In this document: in pieces, positions 54,509 to 61,235 of the stretch
Layout of the letters: each line of letters opens with the position of its first letter
How positions within the stretch are numbered: position 1 is the stretch's first letter
NCBI GenBank assembly: GCA_017983845.1
Contig: JAGOAO010000005.1
Location: 64,772-128,771 of the forward strand
DNA from: Sediminibacterium sp.
GTDB lineage: Bacteria; Bacteroidota; Bacteroidia; Chitinophagales; Chitinophagaceae
Reading direction: 5' to 3'
Length of the DNA stretch: 64,000 bases
Notes under the pieces: model-generated
What the model saw: only the letters and a program-made list of their open reading frames with translations
What the model was told of the DNA's origin: nothing
Database searches by the model: none
Made by a program: the position numbers and the translations under genes

Positions 54509-54943
54509 ATGCATCATCTCATTTATTTGTCAAAGATTTTTACATATCAAAAAAAGGATAAATTAAAAAGCAGGAAGCAAACGCAAAATTTGTTTTCCTT
54601 TGGTAAGTCAATGACCAATGCCCCGCTTAGATTGATTTATACTTTAGAAAAAATTGAAACAACCGATGCCGCAAATCCTATGGACTTAGTGCTACAAGCT
54701 GGAGTAGGCGCGCCTACTAAGCAATTTAAAAAAGCAGTGCAACGCAATCGTGTCAAGAGATTATTAAGAGAAGCGTATCGATTAGCAAAGCCAGCATTCA
54801 TTGCACAGCTGCCTTTGAAGGACATGCGATTGAATTTGTTTGTTTTATATATGGACACCAATGTGTTGCCTCAGTCGGAGATCAATGCAAAAATGGTGGG
54901 CCTTTTGAATCAATTGGTAAAGCGTATTTATGGACAAGCTTAA
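54509..54943 (+). CDS. rnpA: Ribonuclease P protein component
   Basis: The protein cofactor of the RNase P ribozyme, which trims tRNA 5' leaders. Visible motifs are [20 protein letters not shown], the [21 protein letters not shown] signature (here [18 protein letters not shown]), and the [13 protein letters not shown] strand. The ATG at 54509 gives 144 residues, but family members usually begin near FTYQKKDKL, so TTG 54527 is also possible. The last 14 bases overlap yidD. Confidence 0.94.
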   Translation: MHHLIYLSKIFTYQKKDKLKSRKQTQNLFSFGKSMTNAPLRLIYTLEKIETTDAANPMDLVLQAGVGAPTKQFKKAVQRNRVKRLLREAYRLAKPAFIAQLPLKDMRLNLFVLYMDTNVLPQSEINAKMVGLLNQLVKRIYGQA

Positions 54944-55163
54944 ACGCATTATCGCCTTCCCGTTTATTGTATTGATTCGATTTTATCAATACGTATTATC
55001 TCCTTATTTAGGAGGAAGCAAATGTCGCTTTACACCTACCTGTTCTCAATACACTGCGGAAGCAATCCAAAAATACGGTCCCATTAAAGGCATTGCATTG
55101 GGTGTTAAAAGACTCAGTCAATGTAGACCCGGTGGTGGACATGGTTACGATCCAGTACCTTAA
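54930..55163 (+). CDS. yidD: Membrane protein insertion efficiency factor YidD
   Basis: A 77-residue inner-membrane-associated protein with the full family signature: [45 protein letters not shown] and [14 protein letters not shown]. The Cys residues at KCRF, TCSQY and QCRP are conserved. It assists YidC-dependent insertion. It overlaps rnpA by 14 bases, so it should be co-translated. Confidence 0.96.
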   Translation: MDKLKRIIAFPFIVLIRFYQYVLSPYLGGSKCRFTPTCSQYTAEAIQKYGPIKGIALGVKRLSQCRPGGGHGYDPVP

Positions 55164-55186
55164 ATTTTTATTGTATTACACATAAA

Positions 55187-55211
55187 AAACCGCCCCTTTG
55201 GAGGACGGTTT
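55187..55211 (-). terminator. Bidirectional hairpin terminator
   Basis: An imperfect stem AAACCG/CGGTTT with two further C-G pairs and a TTTG-centred loop. Read from the - strand it is followed by TTTTTT, so it should terminate the sod transcript; read from the + strand it could also stop the yidD transcript. Confidence 0.75.
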
Positions 55212-55268
55212 CTGAATCAACTTTATGATCAATTCATTATTTCATTGTATCATTCGATTTTAGCTAGC

Positions 55269-55874
55269 TTATTTTGCAGCTGCAAAACGATCTGCAATCA
55301 CAGACCAGCTCACTACATTCCAGAATGCAGCTAAATAATCTGCTCTTCTGTTTTGGTATTTCAAGTAATAAGCATGCTCCCAAACGTCTGCACCTAAAAT
55401 TGGAGTTCCTTTTACTTCTGCTATATCCATCAAAGGATTGTCTTGATTAGGAGTAGAGCTTACTTCTAATTTACCATCCTTCACAATCAACCATGCCCAT
55501 CCACTTCCAAAACGTGTCATCCCTGCGTTCGCAAATTTTTCTTTAAATGCATCAAAACTTCCAAAGCTAGCATCAATTGCAGCAGCTAAGTCACCTGTTG
55601 GTGCACCACCCGCATTGGGCGCTAAACTGTTCCAAAAGAAAGTATGGTTCCAATGTCCACCACCATTGTTTCTAACAGCAGGGCTGATGCTTCCAGCAAC
55701 AGCAACTAATTCTTCGATGGTTTTGCCTTCGTTGGGTGTGCCAGCCACCGCTTTATTCAAATTGTCTACATACGCTTGGTGGTGTTTGCCATGGTGTATC
55801 TGCATGGTCAAAGTATCAAAATGTGGCTCTAGGGCTTCGTGTGCATAAGGTAATGCAGGTAATGTAAATGACAT
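55269..55874 (-). CDS. sodA: Superoxide dismutase (Mn-type)
   Basis: It converts superoxide to oxygen and hydrogen peroxide. It is 201 residues with the metal-ligand motifs [16 protein letters not shown] (first His), [10 protein letters not shown] (second His) and [18 protein letters not shown] (Asp and third His). A Gln in the C-terminal NQDNPL motif and the GGHWNH sequence fit the Mn or cambialistic type rather than a strict Fe enzyme. There is no signal peptide, so it is cytoplasmic. It is monocistronic, with its own promoter box and terminator. Confidence 0.96.
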   Translation of the reverse strand: MSFTLPALPYAHEALEPHFDTLTMQIHHGKHHQAYVDNLNKAVAGTPNEGKTIEELVAVAGSISPAVRNNGGGHWNHTFFWNSLAPNAGGAPTGDLAAAIDASFGSFDAFKEKFANAGMTRFGSGWAWLIVKDGKLEVSSTPNQDNPLMDIAEVKGTPILGADVWEHAYYLKYQNRRADYLAAFWNVVSWSVIADRFAAAK

Positions 55875-55906
55875 ATTGCTTTCTTTTATTGTTTATAATT
55901 GAATGC

Positions 55907-55914
55907 CAAAATTA
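55907..55914 (-). promoter_or_regulatory. Putative -7 box (TAATTTTG) of sodA
   Basis: An exact TAnnTTTG match on the - strand, predicting a start near 55903 and a leader of about 29 bases. No exact TTG was found at the expected -33 position. Confidence 0.5.
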
Positions 55915-55990
55915 CAATGCTTTCATTGAAATAAGACTGACCGAGGTTATTTTTCCTTAAATAGTTAATATGTTGTAAGAATACTCTTAT

Positions 55991-56083
55991 AAGTAGGTAA
56001 GTAATAAACATAGCTACCCCTCATCCTCAAGCGGAAGGAACCGATATCGGCTTCGGGGTACTATGTTTATTACTATCTATTTA
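55991..56083. repeat. Long inverted-repeat element A
   Basis: A perfect 14-bp pair (AGTAATAAACATAG at 56000-56013 with its complement at 56061-56074), continued inward by TACCCC/GGGGTA after a bulged C and outward by about 8 pairs including G-U pairs. The loop has an AAGC/GCTT pair and the palindrome CCGATATCGG (56041-56050). It has no poly-T tail, so it is not a simple terminator. A REP/MITE-like element or structured RNA is inferred. Confidence 0.7.
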
Positions 56084-56096
56084 TTATAAAATGCAA

Positions 56097-56209
56097 AAAT
56101 GGAGTAAATACTATTCCGTAGCGAACGAGAAGACGCGACCAAGCGTCTGATGGAAGCCCGTAAATTCCTTTGCGAGCCGAGAGCCTAGGGATAGGTATTT
56201 ATTCCATTT
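56097..56209. repeat. Long inverted-repeat element B
   Basis: Arms at 56097-56117 and 56188-56209 (left arm AAATGGAGTAAATAC then TATTCC) form about 21 pairs with two G-U pairs and one bulge. Inside are a perfect AGACGC/GCGTCT hairpin (56131-56148, loop GACCAA) and a GGAA/TTCC hairpin (56152-56168). The branched fold and the G+C-rich interior, unlike the flanks, suggest a small RNA or a mobile palindromic element. Confidence 0.7.
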
Positions 56210-56258
56210 GTATAAATCTATAAGAAATTAGCAATGATGTTTGAAACGGAAAAGAGGA

Positions 56259-56699
56259 TTAGCGCTTGGCTTTAAAGAAGGACTGCATCAGAGAAGCGCA
56301 TTCTTCTTGCAAGATGCCTCCAGTAAGGGTAGTAGAGGGGTGGAAGGGATTCTTTTCAGTTACGCGACGGTAGCTGTTCTTTTCGTCATAAGCCCCAAAA
56401 ACAATATGTCCAATCTTGTTCCAATACAATGCGCCTGCGCACATTAAACAGGGTTCAAGTGTCACATATAAAGTGGCTTCTGGAAGGTACTTGGATTGTA
56501 AATTTTCACAAGCACTAGAGAGGGCAAGAATTTCGGCATGTGCCGTTACATCCTTTAAAAGTTGTACTTGATTGTATCCTTTGGCGATGACTTGATCGTT
56601 CATGACAATCACAGCGCCAACTGGCACTTCATCTTCGTCAAAGGCCCTCTTCGCTTGTAAGAGGGCCTGACGCATATAATGTTCATGAGTATTTGCCAA
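56259..56699 (-). CDS. tadA: Nucleoside deaminase, tRNA adenosine deaminase type
   Basis: It likely deaminates A34 of tRNA-Arg to inosine. The zinc motifs are present: HAEILALSSACENL (HAE) and LEPCLMCAGALYWNKI (PCxxC), with EVPVGAVIVMNDQVIAKGYNQ upstream. The TTG at 56699 aligns the N-terminus (NTHEHYMRQALLQAKRAFDE) with TadA of E. coli. A longer in-frame start would overlap the upstream gene by 34 bases, and ATG 56675 would cut the first helix. It is the last gene of the - strand operon. Confidence 0.93.
   Translation of the reverse strand: MANTHEHYMRQALLQAKRAFDEDEVPVGAVIVMNDQVIAKGYNQVQLLKDVTAHAEILALSSACENLQSKYLPEATLYVTLEPCLMCAGALYWNKIGHIVFGAYDEKNSYRRVTEKNPFHPSTTLTGGILQEECASLMQSFFKAKR
56642..56668 (-). 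promoter_or_regulatory. Perfect 10-bp stem-loop in the tadA start region
   Basis: AGGCCCTCTT at 56642-56651 pairs with 56659-56668 around a 7-base loop, about 30 bases after the tadA start codon. It is strong for a coding region and could slow translation or transcription, but it may simply reflect the codon sequence. Confidence 0.4.
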
Positions 56700-56701
56700 G
56701 A

Positions 56702-57409
56702 CTATAATTTTTGGATACGGATATTTCTGTACCAAACTTGATCACCATGGTCTTGTAAACTAATATGTCCTGAAAATACTTTTCCGAAATCAGGTGACTC
56801 ACCTTTTGCAAATTTGCTTCTTCTAATTAATTCTTTCCAGCCATCATCTCCTAAATGTGTGCTCACTGTAGTGACACCATTTAAGATCAATTCTAATTTT
56901 CCTTTGTTCACGATGATGTCTACTTTGTTCCATTCTTCTGCAGGCTTCACTCCAGATTCGTTTCCAACGATTAAGTCGTATAAATTACCAGCTCTATGGC
57001 TGATGATTTTGCTATCTGGATGTCCAGCATTGTCTAAAACTTGCATCTCTGGTCCGGTATGCCAAGTGTAACTATATTTTGCAGGATTGTCTTGTACAAA
57101 AAAGATAATACCACTATTGCCGTTCTTAGAAATCTTCCATTCTAATTGCAAATGAAAATTGGTATAGCTTTCGTTGGTAACAATATCACCTCCACCAACA
57201 ATTTTACCATCCACCCTGTTGGTTGGATCAAACATTAATGCACCATCAACTGCCTTCCATGCTGCACCTGCAGTTGTTTTGCCATAAGTGTGCCATCCGT
57301 TGGTTGTTTTGCCGTCGAATAAGGCAGTCCATTTTTCTTGTGCCTGTACTGTATTAAATCCAAGTAAAGCAAATGTCAATAGGGTTAAAGCAAGCAATTG
57401 TTTTTTCAT
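56702..57409 (-). CDS. Secreted 3-keto-disaccharide hydrolase-type (DUF1080) protein
   Basis: A 235-residue exported protein with signal peptide to VQAQ (residue 24) and a concanavalin-like DUF1080 domain: WTALFDGKTTNGWHTYGK, a long insert, YTNFHLQLEWKISKNGNSGIIF, HTGPEMQVLDN, EWNKVDIIVNKGKLELILNG and GHISLQDHGDQVWYRNIRI, the terminal DHGxxVxFRNIxI-like signature. Members of this family hydrolyse glycosides already oxidised at C3. The context (GMC dehydrogenase, cytochrome c, isomerases) fits. Its stop is 2 bases from the tadA start. Confidence 0.9.
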   Translation of the reverse strand: MKKQLLALTLLTFALLGFNTVQAQEKWTALFDGKTTNGWHTYGKTTAGAAWKAVDGALMFDPTNRVDGKIVGGGDIVTNESYTNFHLQLEWKISKNGNSGIIFFVQDNPAKYSYTWHTGPEMQVLDNAGHPDSKIISHRAGNLYDLIVGNESGVKPAEEWNKVDIIVNKGKLELILNGVTTVSTHLGDDGWKELIRRSKFAKGESPDFGKVFSGHISLQDHGDQVWYRNIRIQKL

Positions 57410-57428
57410 AAAAAAGATTTTTTGTGGA

Positions 57429-57818
57429 TTATTTCTTAAGCAATAAAATGTATTTCACCATTGCTTCAGCATCGTCTTGGCTTAATGTAGCATGCGCTGT
57501 CATTGGGATTGCGCCCCAGTTGCCACTTCCACCTTTGATAATTTTTTCGGCCAACATTTTTACATTATCATCTGTGTTTTCATATTTAGCAGCCACGTCT
57601 TGATACGCAGGTCCAATATTTTTTTCTGCTACTTTATGACAAGTTAAGCAGTCGCTACCAGCAACCAATGCCAATCCTTTTGAGTAATCAGGATTATCAG
57701 ATGGTTTAGGTGCTGCAGTTTCAGTCGTTGTTTCAGTTGTTGCTTCTTTTTTTGTTTCGCCACCGCCACATGCAACTAATAAAACAGCTGCAGACATAGT
57801 GAATAAAATTTTACGCAT
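57429..57818 (-). CDS. Lipoprotein cytochrome c
   Basis: A 129-residue c-type cytochrome. The lipobox LLVAC puts the lipidated Cys at 17, followed by a Thr/Glu/Ala-rich spacer. The haem motif CLTCH is at residues 57-61 and the axial Met is probably M106 in IPMTAH. This is the usual class I fold. It probably receives electrons from the GMC dehydrogenase at the periplasmic or outer-membrane face. It lies 19 bases upstream of the DUF1080 gene. Confidence 0.92.
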   Translation of the reverse strand: MRKILFTMSAAVLLVACGGGETKKEATTETTTETAAPKPSDNPDYSKGLALVAGSDCLTCHKVAEKNIGPAYQDVAAKYENTDDNVKMLAEKIIKGGSGNWGAIPMTAHATLSQDDAEAMVKYILLLKK

Positions 57819-57853
57819 AGTGTATTGTTTGATTGTGATTATTGAATGTTGTA

Positions 57854-58906
57854 TTAGATACCTAATATTTTTTTATTAAATGCTTCGTCAGATCCAGTGC
57901 TTGCAAAATCATCAAAAGCTTTTTCGGTCACAGGGATGATATGGTTTTGAATAAATACAGCACCTTCTGCTGCACCTACTTCTGGATGTTTTAAGCAACA
58001 TTCCCATTCCATCACTGCCCAGCCTTTGTAGTCATAAGCAGCCAACTTGCTAAAGATACTTTTAAAATCTACTTGACCATCACCTAAGGATCTAAATCTT
58101 CCAGCGCGGTCGATCCAATTTTGGTAGCCACCATAAACACCTTGCTTTGCACTAGGGTTGAACTCGGCGTCTTTCACATGGAACATTTTAATGCGCTCGT
58201 GGTAAGCGTCGATATACCCTTTATAGTCCATGCATTGTAAGACCAAATGAGATGGATCAAATAATAAACATGCACGTGGATGTTGGCCTACTTTATCTAA
58301 AAACATTTCGTAAGAAACGCCATCATGTAAGTCTTCGCCTGGATGAATTTCATAGCATAAGTCTACCCCTGCTGCATCAAATTCATTTAAGATAGGCAAC
58401 CATCTTTTTCCTAGTTCTGTAAAACCAGTTTCTACCAATCCTGCTGGTCTTTGTGGCCAAGGATATACGGTATGCCATAACAATGCACCACTAAAAGTAG
58501 CATGTGCATTTAAGCCTAAATTTTGTGAAGCTTTGGCTGCATATTTTAATTGTTGTACCGCCCATTCGGTTCTTGCTTTTGGATTACCTCTGTATTCGGC
58601 AGGCGCAAAGCCATCAAACTGCGCGTCATATGCAGGATGCACAGCAACTAGCTGTCCTTGCAAGTGCGTGGACAATTCTGTGATCTCTAGTCCTGCAGCC
58701 TGAACGATGCCTTTGATTTCATCTGCATAGGTTTTGCTTTCTGCCGCTTTCTTTAGATCGATGCATCTTGGATCCCAACTTGGAATTTGCACTCCTTTGA
58801 AACCCAATCCAGCAGCCCATTTGCAAATACCTTCTAAAGTATTGAATGGGGCAGTATCGCCTAAGAATTGTGCTAAAAATATACCGGGTCCTTTTACTGT
58901 TGTCAT
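57854..58906 (-). CDS. Sugar phosphate isomerase/epimerase-type TIM barrel
   Basis: A 350-residue protein of the xylose-isomerase-like TIM-barrel superfamily, with no signal peptide. Metal-ligand motifs are visible: CYEIHPGEDLHDG (Glu, His), LLFDPSHLVLQCMDY (Asp, His), KMFHVKDAEF and the final AVMEWECCLKHPE (Glu). It probably isomerises or epimerises a keto-sugar derived from the neighbouring oxidation system; the exact reaction cannot be read from the sequence. It lies 28 bases after the Gfo/Idh/MocA gene. Confidence 0.88.
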   Translation of the reverse strand: MTTVKGPGIFLAQFLGDTAPFNTLEGICKWAAGLGFKGVQIPSWDPRCIDLKKAAESKTYADEIKGIVQAAGLEITELSTHLQGQLVAVHPAYDAQFDGFAPAEYRGNPKARTEWAVQQLKYAAKASQNLGLNAHATFSGALLWHTVYPWPQRPAGLVETGFTELGKRWLPILNEFDAAGVDLCYEIHPGEDLHDGVSYEMFLDKVGQHPRACLLFDPSHLVLQCMDYKGYIDAYHERIKMFHVKDAEFNPSAKQGVYGGYQNWIDRAGRFRSLGDGQVDFKSIFSKLAAYDYKGWAVMEWECCLKHPEVGAAEGAVFIQNHIIPVTEKAFDDFASTGSDEAFNKKILGI

Positions 58907-58934
58907 ATTATTTTTTTATCTCTTTCGTCTAAAT

Positions 58935-60101
58935 CTAGAAACTATGTGGTGTCCATTTTTTATCTGATGCTGCAGATAACACTACATTATCAATAAAGGC
59001 CATCCCTCTAATACCATCTTCCACACTTGGGAAGTCTAACATTTCTGGGGTTGGGGTAGTACCATCTATTTTTGCCGATAATGTCAATGCAAAATTTCTG
59101 TAGATATTGGCAAATGCCTCCAAATAACCTTCTGGATGTCCTCCTGGAGTGCGACAATTATGGGTTGCAAAACTAGAAAGATGTGCACCATAGTTGGCTC
59201 CAGCTCTCAAGATTTGTGTAGGTTGATCTAGCCATCTAACGATCAAAGAATTGGGTTCGTGTTGGAACCATTCAATGCCGCCTAGCTCTCCATATACGCG
59301 AATTTTCAATGCATTTTCTTCTCCTGCTGCCACTTGTGAAGCCATCAACACCCCTTTTGCACCATTGTCAAATTTTAACATGACCGCGCCATCATCATCC
59401 ATCACACGACCTTCTACTAATGTGTTCAGTTCGGCACAGATATCGGTGATTTTTGCACCGGTAATGTATTCAGCTAAATGTGCTGCATGGGTTCCAATAT
59501 CGCCCATGACAGAACTCTTACCCGATTTTTTTGGATCCGTTCTCCATGCTGCTTGTGCATTGCCTTCTCTTTCAGAAAGTCTGCTTAACCAGCCTTGTGG
59601 ATATTCAACCCAAACCTTACGAATCTTACCCAGCTTGCCTTCGCGCACCATTGCCTTAGCCTGTTTCACCATTGGATAACCAGAATAAGTATGTGTAAGG
59701 CAAAGAGTTAAACCTGTTTCTTTTAATTTCTGTTCTAATAATTTTGCTTCTTCTAAAGAGAATGTAATTGGCTTTTCAATTACCACATTAAAGCCATTTT
59801 CCAAGGCCATCATAGCAGGTGCAAAATGGGCAAAATTAGGTGTTACGATGGTCACGAAATCAATGCGCTCATCGGCAGGCAATTGCGCTTCCTTCGTAAT
59901 CATTTCTTCGTAGGTTAAATAAGTTCTTTCTTTTGGAAGGAATAAAGCTTCTCCAGATGCAACCGCAATTTCTGGGTTGATACTCAATGCGCCACATTTT
60001 AATTCAATGAGGCCATCCATATTGGCAGCTAGTCGATGTATCGCGCCAATGAAAGCGTCTTTACCACCGCCGACCATACCCATGCGTAGTTTTCTATTCA
60101 T
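58935..60101 (-). CDS. Gfo/Idh/MocA family oxidoreductase
   Basis: A 388-residue NAD(P)-dependent dehydrogenase. N-terminal Rossmann motif MGMVGGGKDAFIGAIHR, then VTIVTPNFAHFAPAMMALENGFNVVIEKPIT with the conserved EKP, and the C-terminal domain with the SVMGDIGTHAAHLAEYITG motif (Asp-x-x-x-His). ATG 60101 is chosen over the TTG at 60146, which adds 15 residues unlike the family. It leads the - strand operon (isomerase, cytochrome c, DUF1080, tadA) and is divergent from the gene at 60281. A role in 3-keto-sugar reduction or inositol-like oxidation is inferred. Confidence 0.9.
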   Translation of the reverse strand: MNRKLRMGMVGGGKDAFIGAIHRLAANMDGLIELKCGALSINPEIAVASGEALFLPKERTYLTYEEMITKEAQLPADERIDFVTIVTPNFAHFAPAMMALENGFNVVIEKPITFSLEEAKLLEQKLKETGLTLCLTHTYSGYPMVKQAKAMVREGKLGKIRKVWVEYPQGWLSRLSEREGNAQAAWRTDPKKSGKSSVMGDIGTHAAHLAEYITGAKITDICAELNTLVEGRVMDDDGAVMLKFDNGAKGVLMASQVAAGEENALKIRVYGELGGIEWFQHEPNSLIVRWLDQPTQILRAGANYGAHLSSFATHNCRTPGGHPEGYLEAFANIYRNFALTLSAKIDGTTPTPEMLDFPSVEDGIRGMAFIDNVVLSAASDKKWTPHSF

Positions 60102-60221
60102 TTTATAGGGAGTTTTTAAGCTTACAAAATAAGGTGATTGTGTCAAAATAACACGTTCTGCCTATTGTAAAAGCAATTTCCTCATTATTTCTCAAAAAAC
60201 CTTTTTTTTCTCGTAAAAATA

Positions 60222-60254
60222 TTTGAAAAGATTGCAAAAATAAATTTACATTTA
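60222..60254 (+). promoter_or_regulatory. Candidate promoter of the + strand sugar operon (weak)
   Basis: TTTG at 60222-60225 and TACATTTA at 60247-60254 are 21 bases apart; the -7 box has one mismatch to TAnnTTTG. It predicts a leader of about 23 bases before ATG 60281. Confidence is low. Confidence 0.3.
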
Positions 60255-60280
60255 TATCCTCATCCTAACGCTTGCTTGCT

Positions 60281-61189
60281 ATGTCTACTCCGCTTAATAG
60301 ACGAAAATTACTGAAACAAGTTTTCTCCGGTTCTGCCGCGATTGCTACTGGTTTGGTATTACCACATCAAGCAAATGCACAAATCGAAAAATTAGCAAGT
60401 CAGGATACTGAAGACGCAAAATTGAAGGGCAATATTCACCATAGTGTTTGTAGATGGTGTTATAGTGATTTAAGTTTGGATGATTTATGCAAGGAAGTAA
60501 AGCGTATTGGATTTAACGCTATTGATTTATTAAAACCCAATGAGTGGAGCACCGTAAAAAAATACGGCATCGAATGTTCTATGTGTTATACTGCTGGCGA
60601 AACCAGTTTGACAAAAGGATGGAACAATCCTGCAAATCATCCTTGGTTGATCAAAGATTATTTGGAAGCCATCCCTTTAGTAGCAGAAGCGGGATATAAA
60701 AATTTAATTTGTTTTGCGGGCAATCGAAATGGCATGGATGACGCCACAGGATTGAAAAATTGCGTTGAAGGGTTAAAACAAATCATGCCATTGGCGGAAG
60801 CGAAGGGTGTAACGATACAAATTGAATTATTCAATTCTAAAGTAGACCATAAGGATTATATGGGCGACAAGTCTGCATGGGGCATTGAACTATGCAAGCA
60901 ATTAGGCTCTCCTAATTTTAAGATCTTATTTGATATTTATCATATGCAAATAGACGAAGGCGATATCATTCGTTCTATTCAAGACAGTCATTTTTATTTT
61001 GGACATTATCACACCGCAGGTGTACCAGGCAGACATGAATTAGATGACCGTCAAGAATTAAATTATCCAGCGATCATGCGCGCGATCAAAGCCTCTGGAT
61101 ACAATGGTTTTGTGGCACATGAATTTATTGCCACCAACCCAGATAAAATTAGTTCACTCAAGCAAGCAGTCACTGTTTGCGATATTTAA
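60281..61189 (+). CDS. Tat-exported TIM-barrel isomerase-like protein
   Basis: A 302-residue protein with a Tat signal: RR at about residues 7-8 (LNRRKLLKQVF) and a hydrophobic segment ending HQANAQ. The hydroxypyruvate-isomerase-like TIM barrel shows CRWCYSDLSLDDLCKEVKRIGF, CFAGNRNGMDDATGLKNCVEGL, IQIELFNSKVDHKDYMGDK, ILFDIYHMQIDEGD and the final GFVAHEFIATN; the Glu, Asp, His and Glu metal ligands are in place. Periplasmic action is inferred. An ATG 9 bases after an alternative TTG is chosen. The GMC gene follows after 46 bases. Confidence 0.9.
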   Translation: MSTPLNRRKLLKQVFSGSAAIATGLVLPHQANAQIEKLASQDTEDAKLKGNIHHSVCRWCYSDLSLDDLCKEVKRIGFNAIDLLKPNEWSTVKKYGIECSMCYTAGETSLTKGWNNPANHPWLIKDYLEAIPLVAEAGYKNLICFAGNRNGMDDATGLKNCVEGLKQIMPLAEAKGVTIQIELFNSKVDHKDYMGDKSAWGIELCKQLGSPNFKILFDIYHMQIDEGDIIRSIQDSHFYFGHYHTAGVPGRHELDDRQELNYPAIMRAIKASGYNGFVAHEFIATNPDKISSLKQAVTVCDI

Positions 61190-61235
61190 ATGTTGCTTTT
61201 AAAACCAATCATAACAACTCATAAAATTTTTTACA

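Larger units (their letters stand above)
55875..56258. other. Intergenic region with two large hairpin elements
   Basis: A 384-base stretch without a gene. It holds the sodA promoter at its left end and two adjacent long inverted-repeat elements (55991-56083 and 56097-56209). A plausible open reading frame, tRNA or insertion sequence was not found. Confidence 0.7.

Noticed and set aside
55875..56258. tRNA or other known small RNA gene in the sodA-tadA gap
   Set aside because: No cloverleaf with TTC/GG arms or CCA end, and no family could be recognised; kept only as unnamed hairpin elements.
56241..56447. Small + strand open frame across the end of tadA
   Set aside because: Antisense to the conserved C-terminal half of tadA; no similarity or promoter.
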